DNA of 64,000 nucleotides from Hevea brasiliensis (GCF_030052815.1 NC_079498.1:65272992-65336991); one strand, 5' to 3'. Positions 48,440-59,888 are shown, counted from the stretch's first letter. The notes: generated by a model from the letters alone, not told the origin. Made by a program: numbers and translations.

Positions 48440-51400
48440 TGTCACACCTTACCCCTCTGTAAGGCATGACATGATCCCGTAGAATACCTAATGAGCTACC
48501 GAACTTCACCTACTGATAATTCATTAAGTACACTACAAGGGATTTTAAAACCATTTTCTTACATTTTGGAAGTGGTGAGCATTTTGGTAGGAATTAAAAT
48601 CATTTATTCAAAGCTTAAAAACTAGTAAAAATTTTTTTCCATTTTTATTTTTCTGCAAATTTTATAAAAATTTCGGCAAAGTGTCGTCTGTATTTTGAGA
48701 AAACAGTTCTTCAAATACCTGAAAAAAACACTTCCAATAAATTTTCCACAACTCCCAACCTTCAAATAATCTCAAGTCAACACAATTCAATTCATTCCAC
48801 AATTCAACCAAAAATTTATCAACTCAAAATATTTCATAACTTCATTCACAGTGCATATAGTATGAAATTCACAAATATAAATCTTAATTTACAAAAAGAA
48901 AATCCAAAAATAATATTATTACAATTTATTATACAACTACTCAACTTTACATTGATACATAAAACATTATAATATTTACATCAAAATAACTACAAGGGTA
49001 TAAAACAATACCCATACAAAAAGACCAGTGTAGTCCTTAATATCAGTAGTAGCTCACTCTGCTGCTTGCTCCTTGCTCTTATCTGCGACAGCAAAATAAG
49101 CTATCGCTGAGTATAAAATTACTCAGTGGTGCAGTATAAAAATTAAAATGCAGTACATAAATCATTCGTTGACAAAACACAATTTAAATGTTGCACAATT
49201 ATATTTCACCAATTATCAAAACTCATTACAGCAAAATTTTTGGGTCAAATAATTTAATAAACATAGTATTGCCAATTCATACACAACTTAAGCCATGACA
49301 CAAAATTTCCAATCAATGCCATGCTGTGCACCACAACAAAGCAATCTACAACCCCACTAATCAAAATTAATGAGGGAGGTGGCTAGCTAGCTAATGAGTA
49401 CTCATCCGATCTACAACCTCAACTGGTAAACCAAAGAGGGAGGAAAACTAATCGATCTCCCCACATGAATGGAGGAGGAATAATAAGGCACTGTCATGCT
49501 AAGTGTGAATAAAAAATATATTCCAAACATTTTATTCAAATAATTCATAAGAAATCCAATAGATTTCCAAAGTCATAGTTTCATTCACAAAGTGGCAGCA
49601 CAATTCATGAGTAATACCAAATTTTCATAAATCATACCAAATCAAATCAAAAATAAGAAAATGATGAAATAAGATTGATTGTGCACAAACCTGACGTGAG
49701 TCGCCTCTAGGCCTTGATTCAGTCTCTCAGACTTTCTGAGCCTTTTTTAGCTGAAACACAAAATTTGTAGTGTCTCAGTATCCTTGCCTCACAATAATTC
49801 CTATAATTAATCCTAATATGCTTAAACTTACATTCTTGCAAATTTTTATGTTGTGGTTACTATTCATGGTACTATTCAAGTCAATTTGTTGACTTTCTAA
49901 GGCTTAATAGGTATGCGAACTCCAACTTCACCCACATACCATATTTTGATTACCAAACTTGTTGGTTTTGGTCATTTGCTCAAATTCTAAGTCTTTTAGG
50001 CAAAATTGCCAATTTCAGTTTTGGTGTCTTAGGTTGCACTATTACATTGGTCATTTTTCTGTTGGAATTGGGCTATGGTTTCTTCATAGAAAATGTTCCC
50101 TATTGTCTTAAGTTTATTCTCCTTTTTGAATCACTCCAATTGGAGTTTTGTAGCTCAAGTTATAGCCATTTGAACCATGGTTGCCGGATTGGACTTAACC
50201 CAGATTTCTGGGCAATTTTTGGTTCTAGCAGTTTTAGGTCACCAACTTTGGATGGCCAAATGACTTAGTTAATGGAATAATTTGGGTTTGTGTTCTCCAT
50301 GAAAGTTTTAGGTATATATCTCTTCTGTCCACTGGTAAAATTTTAGGTCATTTAGACCTGCCTAGCTCAAGTTATGGGCAAATGAACAAACACTGTTTAT
50401 TTGGTCATTTTGTACAGGGCAGACTGAGATTTTCCAGATTTGGTCAATTTGTTCACTAGGTTTTGGTCACTTTTTGGGCATGGTTCCTAAATAAAAATTG
50501 TGTCATTTAGTGTCTATTTTCATTCCCAATTGGTCTCATACCAATTGGACTTGTAAATTTTCAATTTTGGTCACTCAAAGGGACCTTGGTCATGTTGCCA
50601 GCAGCATGACCACATTGAGTTCGAATTTAGTCTCAACTCCAACACTTCCAACACATTTCATTTAGTCACAAATAACTATTTCTCACCTCAAAATAGGTCA
50701 AACATATCATTTACCAATTTCTTACTTTTTTGTCTCTAAACTCTAAATGTCCAAAACCCTAGTTCACATTAATTGTTGCATTTAACCAATTCAATGCCTT
50801 TAACCATAATCATTTAACTAATTGAGGTTCATATACCCATCCAAATCCATCAAACCATGCAAATCACTCTCCCCACCATGCTCGCCAAAATTTCAGTTTA
50901 GTCCTCCCAAATGTTTTTATTTCATTTCATTAGTTTCTAAGTTACTTTAAGCTACAAACACAACTAATAAATCTCAAATTTTCAAATTAGGGTGCTTACC
51001 TCCACTTGGATTTGAATTCTCTAATTTCCTTCTTCTTTTCTTCTTTCTTTGGTGATCACTCTTCTTTTCAAGTGACTAAAACAAGTTTTTATGGAATAAT
51101 TATGGAAGAAATTGGGGTTTAGTAGGGATTTAAAAGCTTGAACTCAAGCTTTAATGGAGTTTAGAAATGGAGAGGGAGAGAGAGAGTGGTGGACGTCCAC
51201 TTGAAGAAGATAAGTGTTTTTGTTTTTTTTCTCTTTTCTTTTCTTTTCTTTTTTTATGTCTTATGGAAGACCAAAATATCTAATTAATTAAATATATTAA
51301 TCATAATATTTATGGCATCATGCTTATGTCACCACATGATGTCATTACCTTTTTAACTTTTTTATTTTCTTTTCTTTTCTATTTATTTTTCTATTAGTTC

Positions 51401-51900
51401 TTTAATTTAATTTTTGACTCCAAAATTTTCTTTTCTTCGATTTTATTTGACAATTAGGTCAGGAGTCAGCTCTCGGGGTCAATTAACCAAATTGCTCCTC
51501 GCCGGTTCAACCCGGTTTGCAAATAATTCAATATTTCTTTCGGAGCCCTGACCTAATTATTTGACTGGCTTAACAATTCTTTTTCGTGATTTTCTCTTTT
51601 CCACTATGTTTGTAATGGTCCTAAGGACCGTGGTGTTACATTTTACGGTTCAAAATTTGAGTTTAAATTGACTTCGCAATCATTCTCGAGAAGGTCACCC
51701 ATCACTGTGACTCTCAGCTCGTTTAACTTCTTATGTTCTGTTTTTCTTATTTATACTTAACTAATTGGCAATTACTAATTATTTTTATTTATGGCTTCTC
51801 TAGTTGTCTTAAGTGTGGTTCTAATCCCCTTAATTGTCCGGACCGACTCTGATCACCGGAACAGTGAACTATACCAGGCTATGCAAATAGGGGTGTTACA
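48440..51900 (-). mobile_element. Solo LTR, type A, reverse, in the reverse transcriptase gene, 3.5 kb
   Basis: It starts TGTCACACCTTACCCCTCTG and ends AATAGGGGTGTTACA. The flanks are ACAGT (48435-48439) and AGAGT (51901-51905), a 5-bp duplication with one change. The frame GIT|VDPKK joins across it. Its end region matches the short solo LTR 17108-17817. The conserved block reads GGTCACCCATCACTGTGAC at about 51691. Confidence 0.93.
49085..49126 (-). other. Tandem hairpin module in type A LTR (reverse copy)
   Basis: CTGAGTA (49107-49113) pairs with TACTCAG (49120-49126). GCGA (49085-49088) pairs with TCGC (49104-49107). Confidence 0.6.
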
Positions 51901-54120
51901 AGAGTGGATCCCAAGAAAATAGAAGCAGTGATGGAATGGAAGCCTCCAAGAAATACAACTGAGGTCAGAAGTTTCTTGGGGCTAGCTGGGTATTACAGAA
52001 GATTTGTGAAGGGATTTTCTTTAATAGTTGCTCTAATGACCAAGTTGTTACACAAGAATGTCATATTTGACTGGAATGACAAGTGTCAGGCCAGTTTTGA
52101 GAAGTTAAAGGCTATGTTGATAGAGGCACTAGTGTTAACACAGCCAGTGTCAGGAAAGGACTTTGTGATTCACAGTGATAGCCTCTCATAATGGGTTAGG
52201 GTGTGTATTGATGCAAGAGGGGAAGGTGGTCGCTTATGCATCCAGGCAGCTAAGGCCACATGAACAGAATTACTCTGCCCATGATCTAGAACTTGCAGCA
52301 ATTATCTTCGCACTGAAGTTATAGAGGCACTGCTTGTATGGTGAAAAGTGTTACATTTACACAGACCACCAAAGCCTAAAATACTTGCCAACCTAGAATG
52401 AGCTCAACCTTAGACAGAAAGCGATGGATTGAGTTCCTGAAAGACTATGATTGTGTGATTGACTACCATCCTGTGAAGGCAAATGTAGTTGCAGATGCTT
52501 TGAGCAGAAAATCCATCACAGCTTTGAGATTATTGAATGCCCGTCTATCCTTGGCTCGAGATGGAGTTATTTTGGCTGAGTTGCAAGTGAGGCCAAACCT
52601 GCTACAACAGATTTTATATGGGCAAAAGGTAGATGAAAAGTTAATGACTATTATGAGTAAAATCTCAGAAGGGAAAGCAACTGACTATGAGATGAAAGCA
52701 GATGGGTGTCTGTACTACAAAGGACGAGTATGTGTACCAGATAATGGGGAATTGAAAGCCAGTATTCTGAAAGAGGCACACACCAGTATTGATGCTATGC
52801 ACCTAGGAAGTACAAAAATGTATCATGATTTGAAGCTTCAGTATTGGTGGCCTAGTATGAAGAAGGACATAGCTAACTATGTGACTAAATACTTGACATG
52901 TCAGCAAGTCAAGGCAGAACATCAGGTTCCATCGAGTTTGCTACAGCCTATACGCATACCTGAATGGAAATGAGATCGGGTCACCATGGATTTTGTAAGT
53001 GGTCTACCTCTCACCCAGAAAAAGCATGATGTAGTATGGGTGATAGTAGATAGATTGATGAAGTCAGCACACTTTCTACCAGTTAGGACTGACTAATCAC
53101 TGGAGAAGTTAGCAGAATTGTATATCAGTGAGATAGTTAGACTGCATGGAATTCCACTTTCCATCGAGACCCATGGTTTACATCGAGATTTTGGAAGAAG
53201 TTGCATGAATCCTTAGGTACACAACTCCATTTCAGCACAGCTTTCCATCCTCAGACGGATGGGCAATCAGAAAGACTAATCCAGGTAAACAATTGAAACC
53301 AATTGAACTAATACAAATATTGAATTGAAATGATAATAATAACATGAAATATATGTCAGGTTCTTGAGGATATGCTGAGGAGTTGTGTCATTGAATTTGA
53401 GGGAAGTTGGGATAGATACCTCCCACTGGTAGAATTTGCATACAACAATAGCTACCAAGCTAGCATCCAAATGGCCCCGTATGAAGCACTGTATGGGAGA
53501 AAATGTAGAACTCCAGTGTGCTGGACTGAATTGGGTGAAGATAAACTGGTAGGGCTAGACCTGGTGAAACAGATTGAGGAGAAGGTAAAACTAATCAAAG
53601 CCAATTTGAAGGTTGCCTCAGACTGACAGAAATCCTATGCCGACCTGAAAACAAAAGAAATAGAATATGCGGTTGGCGACAAAGTATTCCTCAAGGTGTC
53701 ACCATGGAAGAAGGTACTGAGGTTTGGAAAAAAAAGGTAAGTTAAGCCCTAGGTTCATTGGCCCATATGAAGTTATTGAACGTGTGGGTCCAGTGACCTA
53801 CAGGCTAGCTTTACCATCAGAGGTGGACAAGATCCATAATGTGTTCCATGTGTCTATGCTAAGAAGATACCGCTCAAATCCTTCACATGTCATCTCCATG
53901 GAAGAAATTGAAGTACAACCGGATTTGACATATGAAGAAGAACCCATACAGATCCTGGCTCGGGAAGTGAAAGAGTTAAGGAATAAGCAGATTCCACTAG
54001 TGAAAGTACTTTGGAGTCACCACAACACTGAGGAGGCAACTTGGGAAAGTGAAGAGACGATGAGGCAACAGTTCCTTCAACTGTTTGCATCAGGTAAATT
54101 TCGAGGACGAAATTTAAATT
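51901..54120 (+). pseudogene. pol: Ty3/gypsy pol: RT end, RNase H, integrase and chromodomain
   Basis: Domain order: RT thumb ([18 protein letters not shown], about 51970). RNase H follows ([29 protein letters not shown], frame-shifted near 52185) to ADALSRKS (about 52490). The integrase HHCC finger has H..H at about 52780-52800 and CLTCQQVK at about 52895. The integrase core ([37 protein letters not shown]) is followed by the GPY/F region (LSPRFIGPYEVIERVGP) and chromodomain (YEEEPIQILAREVKEL, LVKVLWSHHNTEEATW). Stops at 52322-52324 and 52971-52973 fall on Trp codons. A ten-base loss near 53165 removes part of the VSDRDP block. A 75-bp intron-like insert is at 53285-53359. Confidence 0.95.
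53285..53359 (+). other. 75-bp intron-like insert in the integrase gene
   Basis: GTAAAC...ATGTCAG, AT-rich, lies exactly between the codons for Gln (RLIQ) and Val (VLEDML). The three other integrase readings in the window that cover this point (1-1025 and 63454-63990/62728-63450) have none. Both borders fit plant GT-AG introns and the flanking frame is unbroken. Confidence 0.65.
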
Positions 54121-54133
54121 AGAGGGGAAGAGT
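54121..54133 (+). other. Polypurine tract of the 18.9-kb gypsy element
   Basis: AGAGGGGAAGAGT directly precedes the 3' LTR start TGTAACACTC. Confidence 0.92.
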
Positions 54134-57100
54134 TGTAACACTCTCACTGTAGTAATTCCGTACATTCTACTATTCTGGTGACCAGTGTGGGTCCAGACAG
54201 CTAGAACGTCCGCAAAAATATTTAAACTAAAATGAGGAACCATAATTAACTCAAATATTAATAAGAAAAATTTAGGAAAAATTTAAGAAATAAAATACAA
54301 CTAAGTTAAATGAACCGGTGCCTTAGCGATGGGTAACCTAGTGGGAGGTTGCGGTTCTCGCAACTAGGAGCCCTAGACCCAAGGGAAAATTCATAAAGTA
54401 ATTTTTGGGACTCCAGAGAAGGGTTATTGAGGTTCCTATGGCATTAGAATGCCAAGAAAATTCTTAGAAAAATTTTTCAATTGGTACAGACAATTTTGGT
54501 CTGTTAAGCCAAACAGAGGGCATTTTGGTCATTTTGCCTTCAGAGGTGATTTTTGGCCGACTTGTCCAGTTAAGTAGATAATTATTATGACACAAAATGT
54601 GAATAAATATTGCTAAAAATTAAATTGAAAATAGATAGAGAAGAAAATAAAAGAAAATGAGATAAAAGGCTAATTATGACATCACTATGATGTCATTAAA
54701 CATTTACCACCAATTACAATTAACTAAGCTTACTTAAAACAAATGAAAAGAGATAAGAATAAGCCAAAAAAGGTCATCAGCCACACCCACCCAAAATCAG
54801 CCGTCTCCCTCTCCTCCATACCCATTCCACCATTGAAAGCTTACCACAGCTTTATAACTCACCAAATCTCACCCCAAAACCCTAAACACCCTTCACAAAA
54901 ATTAACCCCCACATCAAGAGCAAGGTTTTGATTATCATAAAGTGAAGAAATTTCAAGGTTTATACAAGCCAATAAAGAGACCAAAGAGGTTAGTGCATGT
55001 TAATTACTTTATCTTATTTATTTCTTAAAATTTAGTTTGAATATGAACAAATAATTAAGAAATTGAGATAAATCATGTGTGAAATTGAGAATGGAATTTT
55101 GACCAGCTTTATGGGAGTGGTAGTTGATGGCTTTGATGGATTTAAAATGGCTTAGAAATGGTGTTGATGTGTAGACATAAATTTTAAATGGATTAGTATG
55201 CTTAATTGACATGTGTTGTGTGAACCTTGAATTGGAGCTAGGGTTTGGACACAAAAACTTGGATATTGTTTATGTGGTGGTAAATGAAAGTTTAAATGGT
55301 CAATGAGTGACCATTTGGCTGTGTATGATGAAGAATTGAAGTGAGTTGTAGCTTGGGATTTGAGTTTGGCTGAGCTGCCTTGTGTGACCTGCAGGTGTGA
55401 GTCCAACCTGTTTGGGCAGCTATAACTTGGGTTGTGTAGGTTCAATTGGCGCAAGGCCAATTGAGCATGAAACTAGACACATAATGGCACAACTTTGGTA
55501 TAGAAACCTTGCCCAGAAAACCAAACTAAGTTGACCTAAAAATTGCCCTAATTCGGGTGACTTGCATTCTGCCTGGGCAAAATGACTAAATGAATAGTAT
55601 TTATTCATTTGATCATAACTCAATGTAGAAAGGTCCAATTGACCTGAAATTTTACCAGAAGAAAGCTGAGATATAGACCTACAACTTTCATAAGAACACA
55701 AATCCAAATTCTAACCATAACCTAGTCAAATTGCCAACCAAACTTAGGTTACCAAATCTGGCAGAACCAGTTTTGCCCAAAATTTTGGATTCTATCCAAT
55801 CCGGCCAATTATGGTTTTTAGGCCATAATTCAAAAAAGGAAATGTAACTAGACAAAATAAGGAACAACTTTCATGAAGACAATTTTGCTAAATTCCTACT
55901 GTACAAATGACCAATGGAACAATAAATATGAGGCTTGAAATCTAAAAATTTTAAATAACTAACACTAAGCTTAGAAATGGTATTGGCAACCAATACCAAC
56001 AATTTTAGAATGCAAAATGTGGTATGTTGGGAGTATTAGAACTAATGTACCTATTGTCTATGCAAAAGTTAACATTTTAGTTGACTAATGAAATGAATAG
56101 TAACACCTAAACTTAAATTTCAAGAATTGAAAATTTTAAAAGTGTAACATGCCCTAGTACACCTAGCAAGATTGGTTTGGATAGGTTGGCATGCCAATAT
56201 GGTTCAGTTAGCAGTACTACACATGACATTATGCCATTCTGTGATTTCATGGCTTTTAGCCATTCTGTCATTATGTTGATACTTGGCCTTGTGCCTAATG
56301 TTATTACAGCTTATTAGGTACATTACTGCCTGGGAGATACATATGTGACCGATGGTGTGACGGCCCGAGGTACTTGATACTCAGTGCCAGTTTACCCGTT
56401 TATCCAGTTCAGTCATCCAGTATAGGTTACTTGGGCAACCATAAATGAAAGTGGATAAATTTAATGAAATTATGAATATAACAAATACAAAATAATTAAG
56501 ATTACCAATAATGACTGAAAAATTGTCTGCATAAGACATCAGAACATGCACTGCATATTTATTTTCTGTTATTTCTTTTCATTTTATTATTGGCACCACT
56601 AAGCATTATTGCTTAACGTGTTGCTTTTTGCCATGCGTAGGTTCTGGAGAGACCGACCGAGAGCTTAGTAGACCACAGACTGGGTGAGACCTCCTGTAGC
56701 TCTGCATAGTGTCCGTGTCACCTCACCGTCATCAGTGCATTGGTAGGACACTAGGTTTTATTTTGATATTTTGTAATTAATTTTTACTTTCTCATGTGCA
56801 ATTGAAACTCATGTAATGTATTTTGGTATTAATGTAAATAGTGAGAATTGTGTTTATGAATGAAAAAAAATTGAATATTTATGTATGACTTGTATATGAA
56901 TATCATAAGAAATGAATGATTGAGAAATGAAAATATTGTTGAAAAATATTGAGATTTTGATGATGAAATGGAATTTGGGATTGATTAAGAATTTTGGAAG
57001 TGTTTTTCTCAGGTTTCGAAGAACTGTTTTCTCCATTTTTAGCCGGTACTCTGCCGAATTTTCTATAAAATTTGCAAAACCTCAAATAAATTTATGTTCT

Positions 57101-57270
57101 TCATAAATTATTTAAATGAATTATACTTCACAAATTATATTTCATAACTATGAAAGAAATAAATAAGGAAGGATAAAAATAATTAAAATGATTGAAAAAA
57201 AAATGGTGTTCTGGTATACTGTATGGCATATCTTGCTCAGCTACACTGTAGACGGGTAAGGGGTGTCACA
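54134..57270 (+). mobile_element. 3' LTR of the 18.9-kb Ty3/gypsy element
   Basis: It starts TGTAACACTCTCACTGTAG and ends GACGGGTAAGGGGTGTCACA (3137 bp). AGAAG follows (57271-57275), matching GGAAG before the 5' LTR at four of five bases. It is collinear with 38416-41580 throughout, apart from short indels such as a loss near 55820-55830. Confidence 0.95.
56599..56616 (+). other. First hairpin of the LTR module in the 3' LTR
   Basis: CTAAGC pairs with GCTTAA (one G to A change at the last pair). The second stem is weakened to ACGTG/CATGCGT. Confidence 0.45.
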
Positions 57271-57366
57271 AGAAGAATAAAAATGATTGAATTAAAATAG
57301 GGTGTTCCGATACACTGTGTGGCATATCTTGCTCGGCTACACTATAGATGGGTAAGGGGTGTCACA
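57271..57366 (+). mobile_element. Last 96 bp of the forward LTR of the composite
   Basis: AGAAGAATAAAAATGATTGA, then GTGTTCCGATACACTGTGTGG and GGGTAAGGGGTGTCACA. This duplicates the end of the adjacent 3' LTR because it belongs to the older LTR that was split at 38415. It is followed by GCTTC. Confidence 0.92.
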
Positions 57367-58975
57367 GCTTCATATGTAATCCAACGCTGAATCTTGTTAA
57401 TTTTCATGGATTGAGTTATGCGATTTGGTGCTTTTGACTTCATGTAAGTGAATGAAGAGATATGGGATTAGAATTCATTGCTGGGTTCTCCCACTTATAT
57501 GTTCAATCGAAATTGTGTTCTAACTGGACTGTCCAATAGCTGATCAATCTGAATTTTCTGGTGGCGCTGTGTGTGTTGATTCATATATCATGTCAATGGA
57601 TGAGTTAGGCGCTAATGAAGCACAAGAATTTGAAGCATCTTTACTACAGTGGTGGCCTAGGTAGCTAGCATTTGAGCCGTATGAGTCAGGCATTGAACCT
57701 GCAGACAAGGCAGAAGCTTTATGCATTGTTGTGAGAAGGCCTGTAAGTGTTTTTTCTAGGTATTTTTTTGCTTTTTGATTTTTTTAATCTCGTTTATTGG
57801 ATTATTTTATTGCGATTCTTATACTCATTTATGAGGTGGTGGATTCGATTAGCATATTGAAATTTGACCATTTTTTCATTAGATATGCGAATTGAAAACT
57901 TTAGGACTTGGATCATGAATGGCATTAAATTGAGAGGCTCAGTGATAGAGTATGGACGTTCTAGTTGAAGAATCCATTCCATGTGCAATGGATGCCAACC
58001 TAATGGCAATAGTTTAGATATCTATATCCACAATTTCTGAAACACAAATGATGAAGAGGCAACTGTACATTTCATAATGTACGAGGATGAAGATAATAAG
58101 TAAGAATAAAGCCTATATGCAATTGCTGGTTACTTTACTTTTTGTGATTATGTTGCAAAGACATTAAAGATTCACCATTTGAGATTATAAAGCATGGTTG
58201 TTGGCTTCAAAGATTACTTATTGAATATATAGATGCTATTTCATGAATTTTTTAATAGCGTTCAATGGAACACTTATAAGCTCTCAATAGGACTTGAGAA
58301 AGATTGAATATTTCTATAAGTTCTTAATATGAGTTTTCATGGTAAACTCTAAATCACTAGGTTGTTTAAGTGCCAAAACAATAAAACTACAAAAGCAGAG
58401 AGTATATAGATTTATTTGGCTTTAGCATATGTTTTATAGGTGGAGGAGAGCAAAAAATTATTAGTAATAATAGAAGATATAGTATAGGAAAGAGAATCAT
58501 GTAAACTCTAAATTTCAATGAATCTGATTTGCAAACATTCAAAAGGAGAATTATGCAAACAAAACAAGATTATGTGCGTTGTTCTGTGTATAAAGGATCC
58601 TAAAACGTGAATTAATGAGGAATTCCTTCAGGTACTAGGGTGTCAGATTGGTTGGTTGTAAGATCAGGCATTAATCCAAAATGGTTCAACTTCACCACAA
58701 ATCTCAGTAGATTATGATATAACGTATTGTTTTGGGTTACAGAGCTCCCTGCATATTTCTTGAAATTCGTTTCTTGGTAGTTAGGCCTGGCTCTTTTGTG
58801 ATTAATATTTTTGTAGTTTTATATTTTTAGTTTTTGCTTTTGGGTCCTCATCAAGCCCTTATACACTTGGCTAGAACACTTTCGTGCATTTGTGGATGTT
58901 AACATTGTGTTTGGGAGGGATGAAGATGGGGGAAAGAAAAAGTGTGAGGAAAATTGGAAGCAAGATAAAATAAAG
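57367..58975 (+). other. Non-repeat, gene-like DNA right of the composite
   Basis: This resumes the DNA broken at 28691 (shared GCTTC). It contains one good exon candidate (57540-57742). Elsewhere there are acceptor-like T-rich tracts, for example TTTTTTCATTAG at about 57880-57892, followed by 90 bases that read MRIENFRTWIMNGIKLRGSV. Another stretch near 58635-58760 reads TRVSDWLVVRSGINPKW in one frame. None adds up to a recognised protein. It ends at a reverse LTR at 58976. Confidence 0.4.
57540..57742 (+). pseudogene. Exon-like segment of an unrecognised plant gene
   Basis: After an acceptor-like TCCAATAG (57539) a 67-codon frame starts at GAT 57542. It reads DQSEFSGGAVCVDSYIMSMD, then ELGANEAQEFEASLLQWWPR, a TAG at 57662-57664, and LAFEPYESGIEPADKAEALC and IVVRRP. 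It ends exactly at a strong donor, CCT|GTAAGT (57742/57743). Composition and splice borders look genic; the single stop could be a C to T change at a CAG codon. I do not recognise the protein. It is probably from the same gene as 27869-27994, but the phases show that another exon is missing. Confidence 0.5.
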
Positions 58976-59585
58976 TGTCACAACCTACCCCTCTGTAAGG
59001 CATAACATGATCCCATAGTATACTTAATGAATTATCAACTTCGTCTACTGATAACCCATTAAATACACTACAAGGGATTTTAAAACTTTTCTTACTTCTT
59101 TTTATAGTGGTGAGCACTAATTACAGGTGTTAAAAAATTTTTTGAACTGAAGTGAAACAGCTAACACATTTGAATTATTAGTAATTTCTGTAAAAATTTT
59201 AGCAAAGTACCATCTGTATTTTGAATAAAACAGTTCTTTAAAAACCTATAAAAAACACTTCAAATATATTTCTCAATCTCAAACTCCAACATTTAATCAA
59301 CACAATATGTTTCTCAACTCAAATCCACAGTAATTTTTCAGTATTTTCAAAGGCTGAGATAAAAGAAATATAGTACAAGTTTTACAAGCCAAAATAATTC
59401 ACAATTTATTTTACAACTTCAATGTACAATTTTAATTTACAACTGCTCAAAACCAAAAATACTATATACATACAGTGAACATACATTACAATACAAAATG
59501 CAGAATATGGTATACTCAATATACCCGATGATCTCTCACTGAAGCACTAGCAGCCTAGTCTGCTGCCCTGTCAGTCTGTCCACCT

Positions 59586-59625
59586 GCGACAGTAATAAAA
59601 AGCTATCGCTGAGACAATGTCTCAG
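59586..59625 (-). other. Tandem hairpin module in type A LTR (reverse copy)
   Basis: CTGAGACA (59609-59616) pairs with TGTCTCAG (59618-59625). GCGACA (59586-59591) faces TATCGC (59604-59609), pairing over GCGA/TCGC. Confidence 0.62.
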
Positions 59626-59888
59626 TGGTGCACAACATTAACAAAATACAACTTTAAATCACAAATCATAAGTCATATAAATAGTGGATACTTAAACCAT
59701 AGTTAAATTCAAAGACAATGAATGTCATAAAGAATTTAAACTCCATTTCACAATATCACAATAAATCTCAATAAATCAAAACATGGTTAAATTCAAAAGA
59801 CAGTGAATGTAAATAATAATTTAAGCTCTATTTCACAATCTCACAATACATATCAATAAATCACACACAGTTTAATCATGTTCCAAAG

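Larger units (their letters stand above)
28692..57366. mobile_element. Composite retroelement insertion with inverted LTRs, GCTTC target duplication
   Basis: GCTTC flanks both sides (28687-28691, 57367-57371). The left end (TGTAACACTCCTCACCCG) is a reversed LTR 3' end. The right end (...GATGGGTAAGGGGTGTCACA) is a forward LTR 3' end. Order inside: reverse LTR, 210-bp internal remnant, reverse LTR, flip point at 37048, forward LTR tail. Everything else (LINE, 18.9-kb gypsy element, two solo LTRs) is nested later. Normal insertions have one LTR start and one LTR end outside; here both outer ends are LTR 3' ends. Confidence 0.75.

Noticed and set aside
43859..51900. The two LTRs in the pol gene as the LTR pair of one element
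   Set aside because: They are in opposite orientation, are separated by reverse transcriptase sequence of the host element, and each has its own target duplication.
58048..58090. Short coding-like stretch after the exon candidate
   Set aside because: Readings in this area are under 20 residues between stops and have no supporting splice borders.
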